Part shown: one piece after another, positions 52,759 through 60,893 of the stretch
Numbering within the stretch: the stretch's first letter is position 1
How the letters are laid out: every line of letters starts with the position of its first letter
NCBI RefSeq assembly: GCF_030406605.1
Contig: NZ_CP129104.1
Span: forward strand, 3,610,687-3,674,686
Direction: 5' to 3'
DNA: 64,000 bases
DNA from: Curtobacterium sp. 458
Lineage (GTDB): Bacteria > Actinomycetota > Actinomycetes > Actinomycetales > Microbacteriaceae
Notes under the pieces: generated by a model
What the model saw: only the letters and a program-made list of their open reading frames with translations
Told to the model about the DNA's origin: nothing
Database searches by the model: none
Position numbers and translations under genes: made by a program

Positions 52759-54155
52759 CGGACGTCGCGGACTCCTCGACGGTCGCCCTGGAGGCACGAC
52801 CCGCCTCCGCCGTGCCGACCCGCCGCCGCCGCGTGGTCGGCCTGGTCGACACCGACTCCTTCGCGAAGTGGGGCGCCCACCTGCTGGCCACCGCCCCGGC
52901 ACACTGGGACCTCGAACTCCTGACGGTGCGGACCCCACGGACCGCGAGCAGGGCACAGCTCCGCTCGGCCTTCCGGGGCCTCGACGCGCGTCTGGCGCAC
53001 CTCGCCTCGCTGCCGCCGGAGCCGACCGACCTCGACGTGGTCGTGCGCCGTCTCCGCGAGGATCCGCCGGACGCCGTGCTCGTCGCGCTCATCGGCCCGG
53101 TCGCGGAGCTCGTGGTCGACCAGGTGCACCGGCACGTCCGCGACCGACCGGTCCTCGTGACCGGACTCCCGGGCATCTCCTACCCGGCGAAGTGGAAGGG
53201 CGTGTTCCTCCGGGCGCGCGCCGACCTGTTCGTCCTGCACAGCCACCGCGAGGTCCGTGCCTACGAGGACCTCGCCCGCACCGGCGGCCTCGAACCCGCG
53301 TTCGCACTCGCGACGCTGCCGTTCGCCCGGCCGGCGCACACCCGCGGCACCCGGTCGGGCGGAGCGACACCAGTGCGTGACTCGGTCGTGTTCGCGGCGC
53401 AACCGAGCGTGCCGAGCGACCGGGCCGAGCGGCAGCGGATCGTGCACTGGCTCACTGCGACGGCGATCGCCCACCCCGAGTGGCGGGTCGTCGTCAAGAT
53501 CCGGGCGACGACGGGCGAACAGCAGACCCACCGCGAGGAGCACCCCTACGCGGAGCTCGTCCCCGCGGACGCCCCGGCGAACCTCGTGGTCGAATCGGGA
53601 CCGATGGCCGAGCACCTCGCCCGTGCGGTGGCCCTCGTCACGGTGAGTTCGACGGCCGTCCTCGAGGCCGTGGCCGCCGGCGTCCCAGCACTGACGCTGA
53701 CGGACTTCGGTGTCGGCCCGCAGCTCATCAACGAGGTCTTCGAGGGCAGCGGCCTGCCGGGGGACGCCTCCGACCTCATCGCCGGGCGGTTCCGGACGGT
53801 CCGGCCCGAGTGGCTCCGGGACAACCACTTCCACCCGCCGTCGGACGACGACTGGGCGGTGCGCGCCGATGACCTCATGCTGCAGCGGGACGACGGCAGA
53901 CTGGTCGACCGACCGGCCGCGCGGCGCAGCCGGGGCGGGGCACTGCGCCGGGCCTGGGAGCGCAAGAACGCGCTCGGCCGCGACGACCGATCGTTCCTCG
54001 GCAGCGTCGCACTCGTCGTGGGGACGCCCGTGCGCCGGACGAAACAGGTCGTGCGGAAGGTGATCCGTGCCTCCAGGCCGGGTTCACCCGTCGGCGGGCG
54101 GGAGGGCCTTCGCGACCGCGACCAGCAGCTGGTCGCGCGTCGGTACGCCCGGTGA
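52755..54155 (+). CDS. Probable glycosyltransferase of surface glycan (polysialyltransferase-like)
   Basis: A 466-aa soluble protein. GLVDTDSFAKWGAHLL, the central GLPGISYPAKWKGVFLRA with LFVLHSHREV, and SSTAVLEAVAAGVPALTLTDFG recall the GT-B-type putative glycosyltransferases found after neuA/neuB in actinobacteria. GTG 52755 overlaps the neuB stop. The N-terminus includes VALEARPAS and the C-terminus VIRASRPGSP, both translations of the dispersed repeat. The last 24 codons (54084-54155) run antisense through the 3' end of the thioredoxin gene, so the native C-terminus may have been extended by repeat insertion. Confidence 0.75.
   Translation: MTDVADSSTVALEARPASAVPTRRRRVVGLVDTDSFAKWGAHLLATAPAHWDLELLTVRTPRTASRAQLRSAFRGLDARLAHLASLPPEPTDLDVVVRRLREDPPDAVLVALIGPVAELVVDQVHRHVRDRPVLVTGLPGISYPAKWKGVFLRARADLFVLHSHREVRAYEDLARTGGLEPAFALATLPFARPAHTRGTRSGGATPVRDSVVFAAQPSVPSDRAERQRIVHWLTATAIAHPEWRVVVKIRATTGEQQTHREEHPYAELVPADAPANLVVESGPMAEHLARAVALVTVSSTAVLEAVAAGVPALTLTDFGVGPQLINEVFEGSGLPGDASDLIAGRFRTVRPEWLRDNHFHPPSDDDWAVRADDLMLQRDDGRLVDRPAARRSRGGALRRAWERKNALGRDDRSFLGSVALVVGTPVRRTKQVVRKVIRASRPGSPVGGREGLRDRDQQLVARRYAR
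52785..52800 (+). repeat. GGAGGCACG repeat half-copy at the glycosyltransferase N-terminus
   Basis: GCCCTGGAGGCACGAC encodes ALEAR, ten codons after the start. Confidence 0.4.
54065..54081 (-). repeat. GTGCCTCCAGGCC repeat half-copy at the glycosyltransferase 3' end
   Basis: CCGTGCCTCCAGGCCGG ends 2 bp before the convergent thioredoxin stop; in the glycosyltransferase frame it encodes RASRPG. Confidence 0.6.
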
Positions 54156-54359
54156 GCGGAACACCTCGGCGCCGTCGTCGCCACGCACGATGATCGTGGG
54201 CGTCGACCGGATGCCGAGGCGTTCCGCGTGGTCGGGATGCGCCGCGACGTCCCGTTCGGACACGGTCAGGTCCGGCACGAGCGCCGCCGCCTCGGCTGCA
54301 ACGCGCCGGGCCGCGGCACAGGGCGGGCAGAAGGCGGAGGTCCAGAGGTCGAGTCGCAC
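54084..54359 (-). CDS. Small thioredoxin-like protein (91 aa)
   Basis: A glutaredoxin/thioredoxin mini-fold with active site CPPC in LWTSAFCPPCAAARR near the start and cis-Pro in RSTPTIIVRG. It is about 15-20 residues shorter than classical thioredoxin. GTG 54359 is chosen because the fold begins at once (MRLDLWTSAFCPPC). Its 3' end overlaps the convergent glycosyltransferase frame by 72 bp. It probably reduces disulphides in the cytoplasm; the partner is unknown. Confidence 0.87.
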   Translation of the reverse strand: MRLDLWTSAFCPPCAAARRVAAEAAALVPDLTVSERDVAAHPDHAERLGIRSTPTIIVRGDDGAEVFRSPGVPTRDQLLVAVAKALPPADG

Positions 54360-54387
54360 GGCGGGGACAACGCGGCGCGGCGTCGGT

Positions 54388-54678
54388 CTACTCCCGGTCG
54401 AACTCGCCGGAACGGTCGCCACGGTCCTGGAGGTCGTCGACCGGGTCGGAGTCGGACGGGTCGTAGGTGTACTCGCCGGAGGTCTGGTCGAGCACCTGGC
54501 GCGACTTGGTGAGGCGGTAGGCGAAGGCCGTCTGGAGGCCCTCGACGTCGGCGTAGACGGTGATCTCGTCGTCCAGCGCACCACCCGTGGCGGTGCGGGT
54601 GTCGGTCGTGCCGTCGAAGGGGCCGCCGTGGAAGATCGCGGTGTACTCGTCACCCTCGGAGATCGTGATGTCACTCAT
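54388..54678 (-). CDS. Hypothetical acidic protein (96 aa)
   Basis: ATG 54678; the product is acidic (MSDITISEGDEYTAIFHGGP; ending GEFDRE), soluble and beta-rich at the N-terminus, with YTYDPSDSDPVDDLQD near the end. The AIFHGGPFDGTTDTR segment is reminiscent of small actinobacterial conserved proteins of unknown function. It is divergent from the MarR gene and 28 bp upstream of the thioredoxin gene on the same strand. Confidence 0.7.
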   Translation of the reverse strand: MSDITISEGDEYTAIFHGGPFDGTTDTRTATGGALDDEITVYADVEGLQTAFAYRLTKSRQVLDQTSGEYTYDPSDSDPVDDLQDRGDRSGEFDRE

Positions 54679-54704
54679 GCATCCCTTGTACCAGGGCACA
54701 CCTG

Positions 54705-54733
54705 TTGACTGATCCATAGCCGGGCTATATAGT
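54705..54733 (+). promoter_or_regulatory. Promoter and MarR operator upstream of marR-MFS
   Basis: TTGACT (54705-54710), 17 bp, TATAGT (54728-54733), then 6 nt to ATG 54740: a near-consensus promoter for a leaderless mRNA. The spacer holds a palindrome ATAGCC-G-GGCTAT (54716-54728), the likely autoregulatory MarR site. Confidence 0.75.
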
Positions 54734-54739
54734 TTTGCT

Positions 54740-55186
54740 ATGGAAACATCCCGCGAGCAGACGGTCGAGACGCTCCTCGTCTCCGTGAACCGCCTGATCC
54801 GCACCGCGGTCCGGTCCACCGGCAACACGACCTCCCCCGCGGTCTGGCGCACGCTCGGCATCCTCGAGACCGACCAGCCGCTCCGCCTCGGCGAGCTCGC
54901 CGAGGCATCCCGGGTCGCACAGCCCACGATGACGCGCCTCGTCGCCGGCATGCTCGACGACGGCCTGGTCTCACGCACCGTGGACCCCGACGACTCGCGG
55001 GGCCAGCTCATCACGATCACGGACGCCGGGCGCGACCGCCTCGTCGCATGGCGCGCCACCCTCACACGGACGGTCGGGCCGCTCTTCGCCGACCTCACCG
55101 ACGACGAGTGGGATGCACTGCACGAAGCAGCCGCCATCATCGCCGCCCGCAGCGCCACCACCACACGAACGGAGATCACCGCGTGA
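54740..55186 (+). CDS. MarR-family transcriptional regulator
   Basis: A 148-aa winged-helix regulator. The DNA-binding part is LGELAEASRVAQPTMTRLVAG, then the wing DPDDSRGQLITITDAGRDRL, flanked by N- and C-terminal dimerisation helices. It is leaderless and controlled through the palindrome in its own promoter. Its stop overlaps the MFS GTG (GTGA), so it most likely senses a compound exported by the neighbouring transporter. Confidence 0.94.
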   Translation: METSREQTVETLLVSVNRLIRTAVRSTGNTTSPAVWRTLGILETDQPLRLGELAEASRVAQPTMTRLVAGMLDDGLVSRTVDPDDSRGQLITITDAGRDRLVAWRATLTRTVGPLFADLTDDEWDALHEAAAIIAARSATTTRTEITA

Positions 55187-56421
55187 ACGCCCACGCACCC
55201 GCCGCCTCCGGCAGCATCCTCAAGCAGTCCTCCGCGGTCTGGGCCATCGCCTTCGCCTGTGTCGTCGCCTTCATGGGCATCGGGCTCGTCGACCCGATCC
55301 TCCCCGCGATCGCGTCGTCCCTGCAGGCCACGGCCGCACAGACCGAGCTGCTCTTCACCAGCTACCTCGCCGTCACGGGCGTCGCGATGTTCTTCACCAG
55401 CTGGGTGTCGAGCCGGATCGGTCCGAAGAACACCCTACTCATCGGCCTCGCACTGATCGTGGCGTTCTCGGTGCTCGCCGCCACGTCGAACAGCGTGTCG
55501 AGCATCATCGACTTCCGCGCCGGCTGGGGCCTCGGCAACGCGCTCTTCATCTCGACCGCGCTCGCGACCATCGTCGGGGCGGCGTCCGGCGGCACCGCGT
55601 CCGCGATCATCCTGTACGAGGCGGCACTCGGCCTCGGCATCGCGATCGGACCGCTCGTCGGCGGTCTGCTCGGCAACGTGAGCTGGCGTGGGCCGTTCTT
55701 CGGCGTGACCACGCTCATGGCGATCGCGTTCATCGCCATCGTCACGCTGCTGAAGACGTCCGGCATCGAGAAGCCGACGCCGACGAAGCTCTCCGCACCG
55801 TTCCGCGCACTCGGCCGCCCGGCGCTCGCGGCCCTCGCCGTCACCGCGCTGTTCTACAACATCGGCTTCTTCGTGCTGCTCGCCTACACGCCCTTCCCGC
55901 TCGGCTTCGGCGCGATCGGCATCGGGTTCACGTTCTTCGGATGGGGCGTCGGGCTGGCGATCACCTCGGTCTGGGTCGCGCCGATGCTCACCGCACGGCT
56001 CCGCCGCACGACGGTGCTCAAGATCGCGCTGCCGCTGCTCGCGCTCGACCTGTTCGCCGCGGCCGTGGTCGTGTCGTCGCAGGTCGGCCTGATCATCTGC
56101 GTCATCATCGGCGGCCTCGTGCTCGGCGTGCTCAACACCGTCCTGACCGAGTGCGTCATGGAGGCGACGGACCTCCCCCGCTCGGTGGCCTCCAGCGCGT
56201 ACTCCGCGGTGCGGTTCATCGGTGGCGCGATCGCGCCGCCCGTGGCGACCCTGCTGGCGGACGCCATCGCGCCGAGCGCCGCGTACGTGTTCGCCGGGGC
56301 ATCGGTCGCGATCGCGTTCGTGGTCGTCGCCACCACCACGCGGGTGCTGCGCCGGGTCGACGACGGTCCGGAGCCGGTCCGCGTCGAGGCCGAGGCGGTC
56401 ACCGCGGGCGAGATGGCCTGA
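55183..56421 (+). CDS. MFS transporter, drug-efflux type
   Basis: A 412-aa protein with 12 hydrophobic segments. The N-terminal half contains FMGIGLVDPILPAIASSL and the MFS loop motif SSRIGPKNTLLIGLAL between TM2 and TM3. TM5 has ALGLGIAIGPLVGGLLG, resembling motif C of proton-drug antiporters (GPxxGG). Coupled to MarR by GTGA overlap. A hairpin terminator follows. Confidence 0.92.
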   Translation: MNAHAPAASGSILKQSSAVWAIAFACVVAFMGIGLVDPILPAIASSLQATAAQTELLFTSYLAVTGVAMFFTSWVSSRIGPKNTLLIGLALIVAFSVLAATSNSVSSIIDFRAGWGLGNALFISTALATIVGAASGGTASAIILYEAALGLGIAIGPLVGGLLGNVSWRGPFFGVTTLMAIAFIAIVTLLKTSGIEKPTPTKLSAPFRALGRPALAALAVTALFYNIGFFVLLAYTPFPLGFGAIGIGFTFFGWGVGLAITSVWVAPMLTARLRRTTVLKIALPLLALDLFAAAVVVSSQVGLIICVIIGGLVLGVLNTVLTECVMEATDLPRSVASSAYSAVRFIGGAIAPPVATLLADAIAPSAAYVFAGASVAIAFVVVATTTRVLRRVDDGPEPVRVEAEAVTAGEMA

Positions 56422-56439
56422 CACACCACCCACTCCACC

Positions 56440-56476
56440 CGGACGGCCCCGCCACCACCCGTGGAGGGGCCGTCCG
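56440..56476. terminator. Terminator after the MFS gene
   Basis: An 11-bp stem CGGACGGCCCC (56440-56450) / GGGGCCGTCCG (56466-56476), loop 15 nt. The orn -10 box (TAGGAT) begins 11 bp further on. Confidence 0.75.
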
Positions 56477-56499
56477 CGCACGGGAATAGGATCGACGAC

Positions 56500-57135
56500 A
56501 TGGCAACTGCGAACGACCGCCTCGTCTGGATCGACTGCGAGATGACGGGTCTCGACCTCGCGGTCGACGAACTCGTCGAGGTGGCCGTCGTCATCACCGA
56601 CTTCGACCTCGTGCCGGTGCACCCCGGCTTCGACATCGTGATCAAGCCGGACCAGTCCGCGCTCGACAACATGAACGAGTTCGTCACGAACATGCACACG
56701 ACCTCGGGGCTCATCGACGAGATCCCGGACGGTGTGAGCCTCGCCGACGCCGAGTACCAGGTGCTCGAGTACATCCTCGCCCACGTGCCGGGTGAGGGCA
56801 CCGCTCCCCTGGCGGGCAACACCATCGGCACCGATCGGGCGTTCCTCGCCAAGTACATGCCGCGGGTCGACAACCACCTGCACTACCGGAGCGTCGACGT
56901 GTCGAGCATCAAGGAGCTGTGCCGACGGTGGTTCCCGCGCGTGTACTTCAACGCCCCGGAGAAGCACGGCGGCCACCGAGCCCTCGCCGACATCCTCGAG
57001 TCGATCCGCGAGCTCGAGTACTACCGCCGCGCCGGTTTCGTCGCCGACCCCGGCCCCTCGACCGACGACGTCCGGGCCGTCCAGGCCGAGGTCGTCGCGA
57101 AGTGGGAGCCGCGGCTCGCCCAGCCCACCGAGTGA
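56500..57135 (+). CDS. orn: Oligoribonuclease
   Basis: Degrades short RNA oligomers and linear c-di-GMP products (pGpG) to mononucleotides. The 211-aa DEDDh exonuclease has Exo[12 protein letters not shown] (Asp, Glu), then [11 protein letters not shown] with the second Asp, and HRALADI with His and the last Asp. The C-terminus is longer than in E. coli Orn, as in actinobacteria. TAGGAT lies 7 nt before ATG 56500 (leaderless). Confidence 0.97.
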   Translation: MATANDRLVWIDCEMTGLDLAVDELVEVAVVITDFDLVPVHPGFDIVIKPDQSALDNMNEFVTNMHTTSGLIDEIPDGVSLADAEYQVLEYILAHVPGEGTAPLAGNTIGTDRAFLAKYMPRVDNHLHYRSVDVSSIKELCRRWFPRVYFNAPEKHGGHRALADILESIRELEYYRRAGFVADPGPSTDDVRAVQAEVVAKWEPRLAQPTE

Positions 57136-57209
57136 CGACACACGTGGTCGGAATCCGGCCGTGCATGTACTACTATTGAGTGGTCGCGCCGGTCACCCGG
57201 CCCGGACAT

Positions 57210-57286
57210 GGTGGATATAGCTCAGTTGGTAGAGCGCCTGGTTGTGGTCTAGGAGGTCGCGGGTTCGAGACCCGTTATTCACCCCA
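57210..57286 (+). tRNA. tRNA-His(GTG), CCA encoded
   Basis: The extra 5' G(-1) at 57210 faces C73 as required for tRNA-His. Acceptor GTGGATA/TATTCAC, D-arm GCTCAGTTGGTAGAGC, anticodon loop TTGTGGT (GTG), T-arm GCGGG TTCGAGA CCCGT, genomic CCA at 57284-57286. TACTAT (57171-57176) is a candidate -10. Confidence 0.97.
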
Positions 57287-57290
57287 CGAT

Positions 57291-57322
57291 GAAGAGCCCC
57301 GGTCGTTCGGCCGGGGCTCTTC
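57291..57322 (+). terminator. tRNA-His terminator
   Basis: A 12-bp stem GAAGAGCCCCGG / CCGGGGCTCTTC with an 8-nt loop, 4 bp after the tRNA CCA. Confidence 0.85.
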
Positions 57323-57368
57323 GCATGCCGTACGGCGGCTCACGGACGCGGTGTGACACGATCGACTC

Positions 57369-57716
57369 GTGATGGAGATGTCCCCCGACGACTTCGAGCA
57401 GCTCGTCTCCGATGAGCTCGACCGGCTGCCGGACGACATGCTCGACGGGCTCGACAACGTCGCCTTCGTCGTCGAGGACGCCCCCGAGGACGGCTCCGAC
57501 CTGTTCGGCGTGTACGACGGCGTCGCCGCGACCGAGCGCGGGCAGTACGGGTTCGGCGAGCTCCCGGACCGGATCGTGGTGTTCCGCACGGCGCACCTCG
57601 CGGAGTGCGACACCGAGGACGAACTGCGCGACGAGGTGCACACGACCCTCGTGCACGAGATCGGGCACTACTACGGCATCGACGACGAGCGCCTGCACGA
57701 GCTCGGCTGGGCCTGA
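57369..57716 (+). CDS. Small zincin-like metallopeptidase family protein (115 aa)
   Basis: A compact protein with the zinc motif HEIGHYYG (HExxH) at about residues 97-104, preceded by RIVVFRTAHLAECDTED and VHTTLV. This is the pattern of the actinobacterial 'metallopeptidase family' (MMP-like, DUF1025-type). GTG 57369 follows CACGAT by 6 nt; ATG 57372 is the next codon and an equally good start. The substrate is unknown; a separate catalytic third ligand is not evident. Confidence 0.85.
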   Translation: MMEMSPDDFEQLVSDELDRLPDDMLDGLDNVAFVVEDAPEDGSDLFGVYDGVAATERGQYGFGELPDRIVVFRTAHLAECDTEDELRDEVHTTLVHEIGHYYGIDDERLHELGWA

Positions 57717-57776
57717 CTCGAGACGCGACACCGCGCGCAGCGACGACGGTCCGAAATCGGGGCGAGCATCCGCGGA

Positions 57777-58544
57777 TCAGGTCCGGATGACCACGTCGGC
57801 CAAGGACGCCGGGTCCTCGGCCGCGATGAACGCCTGCTCCTGGGCAGCCCACCGGTCCCACTCGCGGGCGAAGACCTCGCCGTCGCGGCCGATCGCCCGG
57901 CGCCACCGTTCGTCGTCGTCCGCCTCCAGCCACACGCGCAGGGTCGCCAGCGGCGCCGACGCTCGTGACAGGGCGCCGCACCCCTCGACGACGACCGGCA
58001 GGCCCGGATCGACCGCCGTCCAACCGGCGGGTGCCGAGGCGTCCCAGTCCCATCGGCGGTGTCCCGACGCCGGACCGAGCACGTCGGTGACGACGGCGTC
58101 CGCGGCGGCACGGAGGCCGTCCCACCCCGGGTAGACGTCGTCGAGGTGCACGAGCTGGGCGTCGAGTTCCTCGGCGAGCGCCTCCCCGAGCGTGGTCTTG
58201 CCCGTCCCCGACCGTCCGTCGAGCAGCACGACGACGCGAGCAGAGGCCGGCGCCGCAGCCTGCGTCCGCGCCCGCGCCCGCGCCCGCGCTGCGAGGTTCG
58301 CGGCCAGCGCACCGACCGAGACGAACCCACCGGCGCCACCGACCCCACCAGCACGTCCGCCCCGCGCGACCCCGTCGCCCCGCGCAGCCCCGTCGCCCCG
58401 CGCAGCCCCGTCGCCCCGCGCAGCCCCGTCGTCCCGCGGCGCCTCGTCACCGGGGGCGACCGCAGCCGCCGTGGCGGCCCGATCACCGACGCGGGTCGAC
58501 GCTGCCCGAGCGACCCGCGCCTCCAGGCCGTCGCCGTCAGGCAC
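57777..58544 (-). CDS. P-loop uridine/adenylate kinase-like protein with low-complexity N-terminus
   Basis: The C-terminal 160 residues form a kinase-like NTPase: VVVLLDGRSGTGKTTLG (Walker A), QLVHLDDVYPGWDGLR, PVVVEGCGALSRASAP and RWRRAIGRDGE, as in uridine-kinase-like proteins of actinobacteria. The first 95 residues are low-complexity, with GDGAARGDGAARGDG from an 18-bp tandem repeat and GLEARVARAAS from the dispersed repeat, so the true start may lie further in. The nominal GTG 58544 overlaps the EcfT stop by 8 bp, coupling it to the thiamine-uptake operon. A salvage kinase role there is possible but unproven. Confidence 0.72.
   Translation of the reverse strand: MPDGDGLEARVARAASTRVGDRAATAAAVAPGDEAPRDDGAARGDGAARGDGAARGDGVARGGRAGGVGGAGGFVSVGALAANLAARARARARTQAAAPASARVVVLLDGRSGTGKTTLGEALAEELDAQLVHLDDVYPGWDGLRAAADAVVTDVLGPASGHRRWDWDASAPAGWTAVDPGLPVVVEGCGALSRASAPLATLRVWLEADDDERWRRAIGRDGEVFAREWDRWAAQEQAFIAAEDPASLADVVIRT
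58358..58429 (-). repeat. 18-bp tandem repeat (four units) in a coding sequence
   Basis: CGCCCCGCGCAGCCCCGT repeats at 58376, 58394 and 58412, with a variant unit at 58358. It encodes RGDGAA on the minus strand. Confidence 0.85.
58514..58530 (-). repeat. GGAGGCGCGG repeat half-copy in the kinase-like N-terminus
   Basis: CCCGCGCCTCCAGGCCG is read as GLEARV, five codons after the GTG start at 58544. Confidence 0.6.
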
Positions 58545-59358
58545 GCCACGTCCCCGCCGCGATCGCGACCGCGGTGGCGACCACGCCGATCCCGACGAGC
58601 ACCGCGGCCATCGCCCACTCCGGGCCGGCGAAGCGGGCCGGACGCGCCCACGTGCGGCGTCCGGGCGCCCCGAACCCCCGGGACTCCATGGCGACCGCGA
58701 GGGTGGTCCCCCGCCGGAGCGCGAGCACGAGCAGCGCGAACGCCATCGACGCCGCTCGGCGGATGCGTCCGGTGTCGGCGAGGCCCCGCGCCCGGCGGGC
58801 CATGGCGAGCTGCCGCCAGTCGTCGCCGAGCAGCGTGATCATCCGCACGGCCGCGAGTGCTCCGAGCACGAACCGCGCGGGCAGCCGGAGCACCTGGGCG
58901 AGGCCGTCCGCGAGGTCGGTGGGGTCGGCCCGGATGAACAGCACGACGCCGGGCAGTCCGATCGCGAGCACCCGGAGCGCGGTCGCGAGCGCGAGCGTCA
59001 GGGAGCCGTCGGTCACGTGCGCGAAGCCGAGGTCGAACCACTCACGTCCGGAGGGTCGGCCGTACAGCGCGATGCTGAGCGCCGTGAGTGGGACCGCGAG
59101 GAGCACGGGCGACGTCCGGAGCAGCAGCGTGCGCGGTGGGATGCGGAGGAGCGGCAGCAGCGCGAGCTCGAGGGCGAGGGCGACGGCCGCGGACACGACG
59201 TCGAGGCTCAGGACGAGGAACACCCCGAGGCCGAGGACCCCCAGGAGCGAGGCGACGGGCTGGACGCCGCGGATCCCGCGGGCGGCGGGTGGCGGCAGGG
59301 GCCGGCCGGGAGGCACGGGTCGCGTCCGGCGTGCGGGCGCGGTCGACGGGGCGGTCAC
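58537..59358 (-). CDS. ykoC: ECF transporter transmembrane component (EcfT/YkoC)
   Basis: A 273-aa membrane coupling protein of an energy-coupling-factor importer. It has five or so helices and the two Ala-Arg-Gly-type coupling motifs MARRARGLAD and ESRGFGAPG, which contact the ATPases. The N-terminus (RTRPVPPGRPLPPPAARG) is Pro/Arg-rich and includes a repeat half-copy (59302-59319). GTG 59358 overlaps the ATPase stop (GTGA). The context, YkoE and a TPP riboswitch, assigns it to thiamine-precursor uptake. Confidence 0.9.
   Translation of the reverse strand: MTAPSTAPARRTRPVPPGRPLPPPAARGIRGVQPVASLLGVLGLGVFLVLSLDVVSAAVALALELALLPLLRIPPRTLLLRTSPVLLAVPLTALSIALYGRPSGREWFDLGFAHVTDGSLTLALATALRVLAIGLPGVVLFIRADPTDLADGLAQVLRLPARFVLGALAAVRMITLLGDDWRQLAMARRARGLADTGRIRRAASMAFALLVLALRRGTTLAVAMESRGFGAPGRRTWARPARFAGPEWAMAAVLVGIGVVATAVAIAAGTWRA
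59302..59319 (+). repeat. GGAGGCACGG repeat half-copy in the EcfT N-terminus
   Basis: CCGGCCGGGAGGCACGGG; read on the minus strand it encodes PVPPGR. Confidence 0.5.
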
Positions 59359-60893
59359 CGCGGCACCCCCGGTGCCGTCGCGGCCGTCGCGTCGTCGGAC
59401 CGCGCGGCCGAGACCCTGGTCACGCCGTCGGCGGCGAGCACCACCTCGTCGGCGTCGAGCGCCCGGACGAGGTCGCGGTCGTGCGTCACCGCGACGATCG
59501 CGGTACCCGCGTCGGCGAGCGCACCGAGGTGCTGCACGACGGACTCCCACGTGGCGCGGTCCTGACCGGACGTCGGCTCGTCGAGGACGACGACCGGCGG
59601 ACTGCTCGCGACGACCGCGGCGATCGCGAGCCGCCGTTGCTCGCCGCCGGACAGGGTGAACGGGTTCGCGTCCGCGAGGTGGGCGAGGCCGAACTCGTCG
59701 AGCAGCTCGGCGACCCGTTCGTCGACGCCGTCCTGGTCGAGGGCTCGTGGGCCGGCGGCGAGTTCCTCGCGGACGGTCCGTGCGACGAACTGGTGCTCGG
59801 GGTCCTGGAACACCGTGCCGATCCGCGCCGCGAGGGCCCGGCTCGACCACGCGTGCGGGGCGGTGCCGGCGCCGGCGTCCCCGGCGAGCTCGGGTGCGGC
59901 CGTCAGCGTGCCGTCCGTGGGACGGAGGAGTCCGGCGAGCGTCAGGCCGAGCGTCGACTTGCCGATGCCGTTCGGCCCCGTGACGGCGACGACGTTCCCG
60001 GACCGCACCGCGAGGTCGATGCCCCTCCCGACGGGCTGTCGCCGGCCGCGCGCCGTCCCGAGGCGTGCGGCGCGGAGGAGTTCCGTCGGGGTTCCGGGAC
60101 GGTCGTGCCGGACGCTCCCCCGGCCGGGCTCCGCACCGGGCACCCACACCCCGGCAGCGGTCAGCGCGGCTCCGTGCGTCGCGAGCACCGTGTCGGGAGC
60201 CCCGTCCGCGACCACCCCACCGCCCGGTTCGAGCAGCACGAGCCGGTCGACGAGGTCGAGCCAGGTGCCGATCCGGTGCTCGACGACCAGGAGGGTCGCC
60301 CCGGTGGCGTCGAGCAGGGAACGGACGGCGGCGTGGACCTGCTCGACGCCGGACGGGTCGAGGTTGGCGCAGGGTTCGTCGAGCACGAGGGCGCCGGGTT
60401 GCATGGCGAGCACCCCGGCCAGAGCGAGTCGCTGCCGCTGCCCGCCGGAGAGCTGCGCGGTGCTGCGGTCGAGCGGCAGGTCGAGGCCGACGACCTCCAA
60501 GGCGTCCCGGACACGTTCCCAGGTCTCCGCGCGCGGCACGCCGGCGTTCTCGCAGCCGAACGCCACGTCGTCGCCGATGCGCGACATGACCGTGTGCGCC
60601 TCGGGGTCCTGCATGACGAGGCCGACCCGGCCGCGGGCGTCGCGCGGGTCGGTGCCGTCGACGAGCAGCGTGCCCTCCACCTCGGCGGCGGCGTCGTCGG
60701 TCGCATCGGGCTCGTCCGGGAGCACGGCGGCCACGGCTCGGAGGAGCGTGGACTTCCCGGCGCCGGACGGTCCGACGACCGCCACCCGTTCGCCGGGCTC
60801 GACGACGAGGTCGACGCCGCGGACCGCCCACTCGGCGCGTTCCGGGTACCGCCAGCCCCAGCCCGCGAACGCGATCCGGGTGCCGCTGGTCAC
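59355..60893 (-). CDS. ykoD: ECF transporter duplicated ATPase (YkoD-like)
   Basis: A 512-aa protein with two fused ABC ATPase domains. Domain 1: Walker A GPSGAGKST, signature LSGGQRQR, Walker B LVLDEPCANLD. Domain 2: Walker A GPNGIGKST, Q-loop FQDPEHQF, signature LSGGEQRR, Walker B VVLDEPTSGQD. FQDPEHQF/MQDPEAHT are the Q-helix type of ECF ATPases. It powers YkoE-YkoC import. GTG 60893 overlaps the ykoE stop (GTGA). Confidence 0.93.
   Translation of the reverse strand: MTSGTRIAFAGWGWRYPERAEWAVRGVDLVVEPGERVAVVGPSGAGKSTLLRAVAAVLPDEPDATDDAAAEVEGTLLVDGTDPRDARGRVGLVMQDPEAHTVMSRIGDDVAFGCENAGVPRAETWERVRDALEVVGLDLPLDRSTAQLSGGQRQRLALAGVLAMQPGALVLDEPCANLDPSGVEQVHAAVRSLLDATGATLLVVEHRIGTWLDLVDRLVLLEPGGGVVADGAPDTVLATHGAALTAAGVWVPGAEPGRGSVRHDRPGTPTELLRAARLGTARGRRQPVGRGIDLAVRSGNVVAVTGPNGIGKSTLGLTLAGLLRPTDGTLTAAPELAGDAGAGTAPHAWSSRALAARIGTVFQDPEHQFVARTVREELAAGPRALDQDGVDERVAELLDEFGLAHLADANPFTLSGGEQRRLAIAAVVASSPPVVVLDEPTSGQDRATWESVVQHLGALADAGTAIVAVTHDRDLVRALDADEVVLAADGVTRVSAARSDDATAATAPGVPR

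Noticed and set aside
51176..54155. Horizontally acquired island for the neuA-neuB operon
   Set aside because: Base composition and codon style look the same as the neighbours, and no mobile genes or flanking repeats other than the dispersed motif are present.
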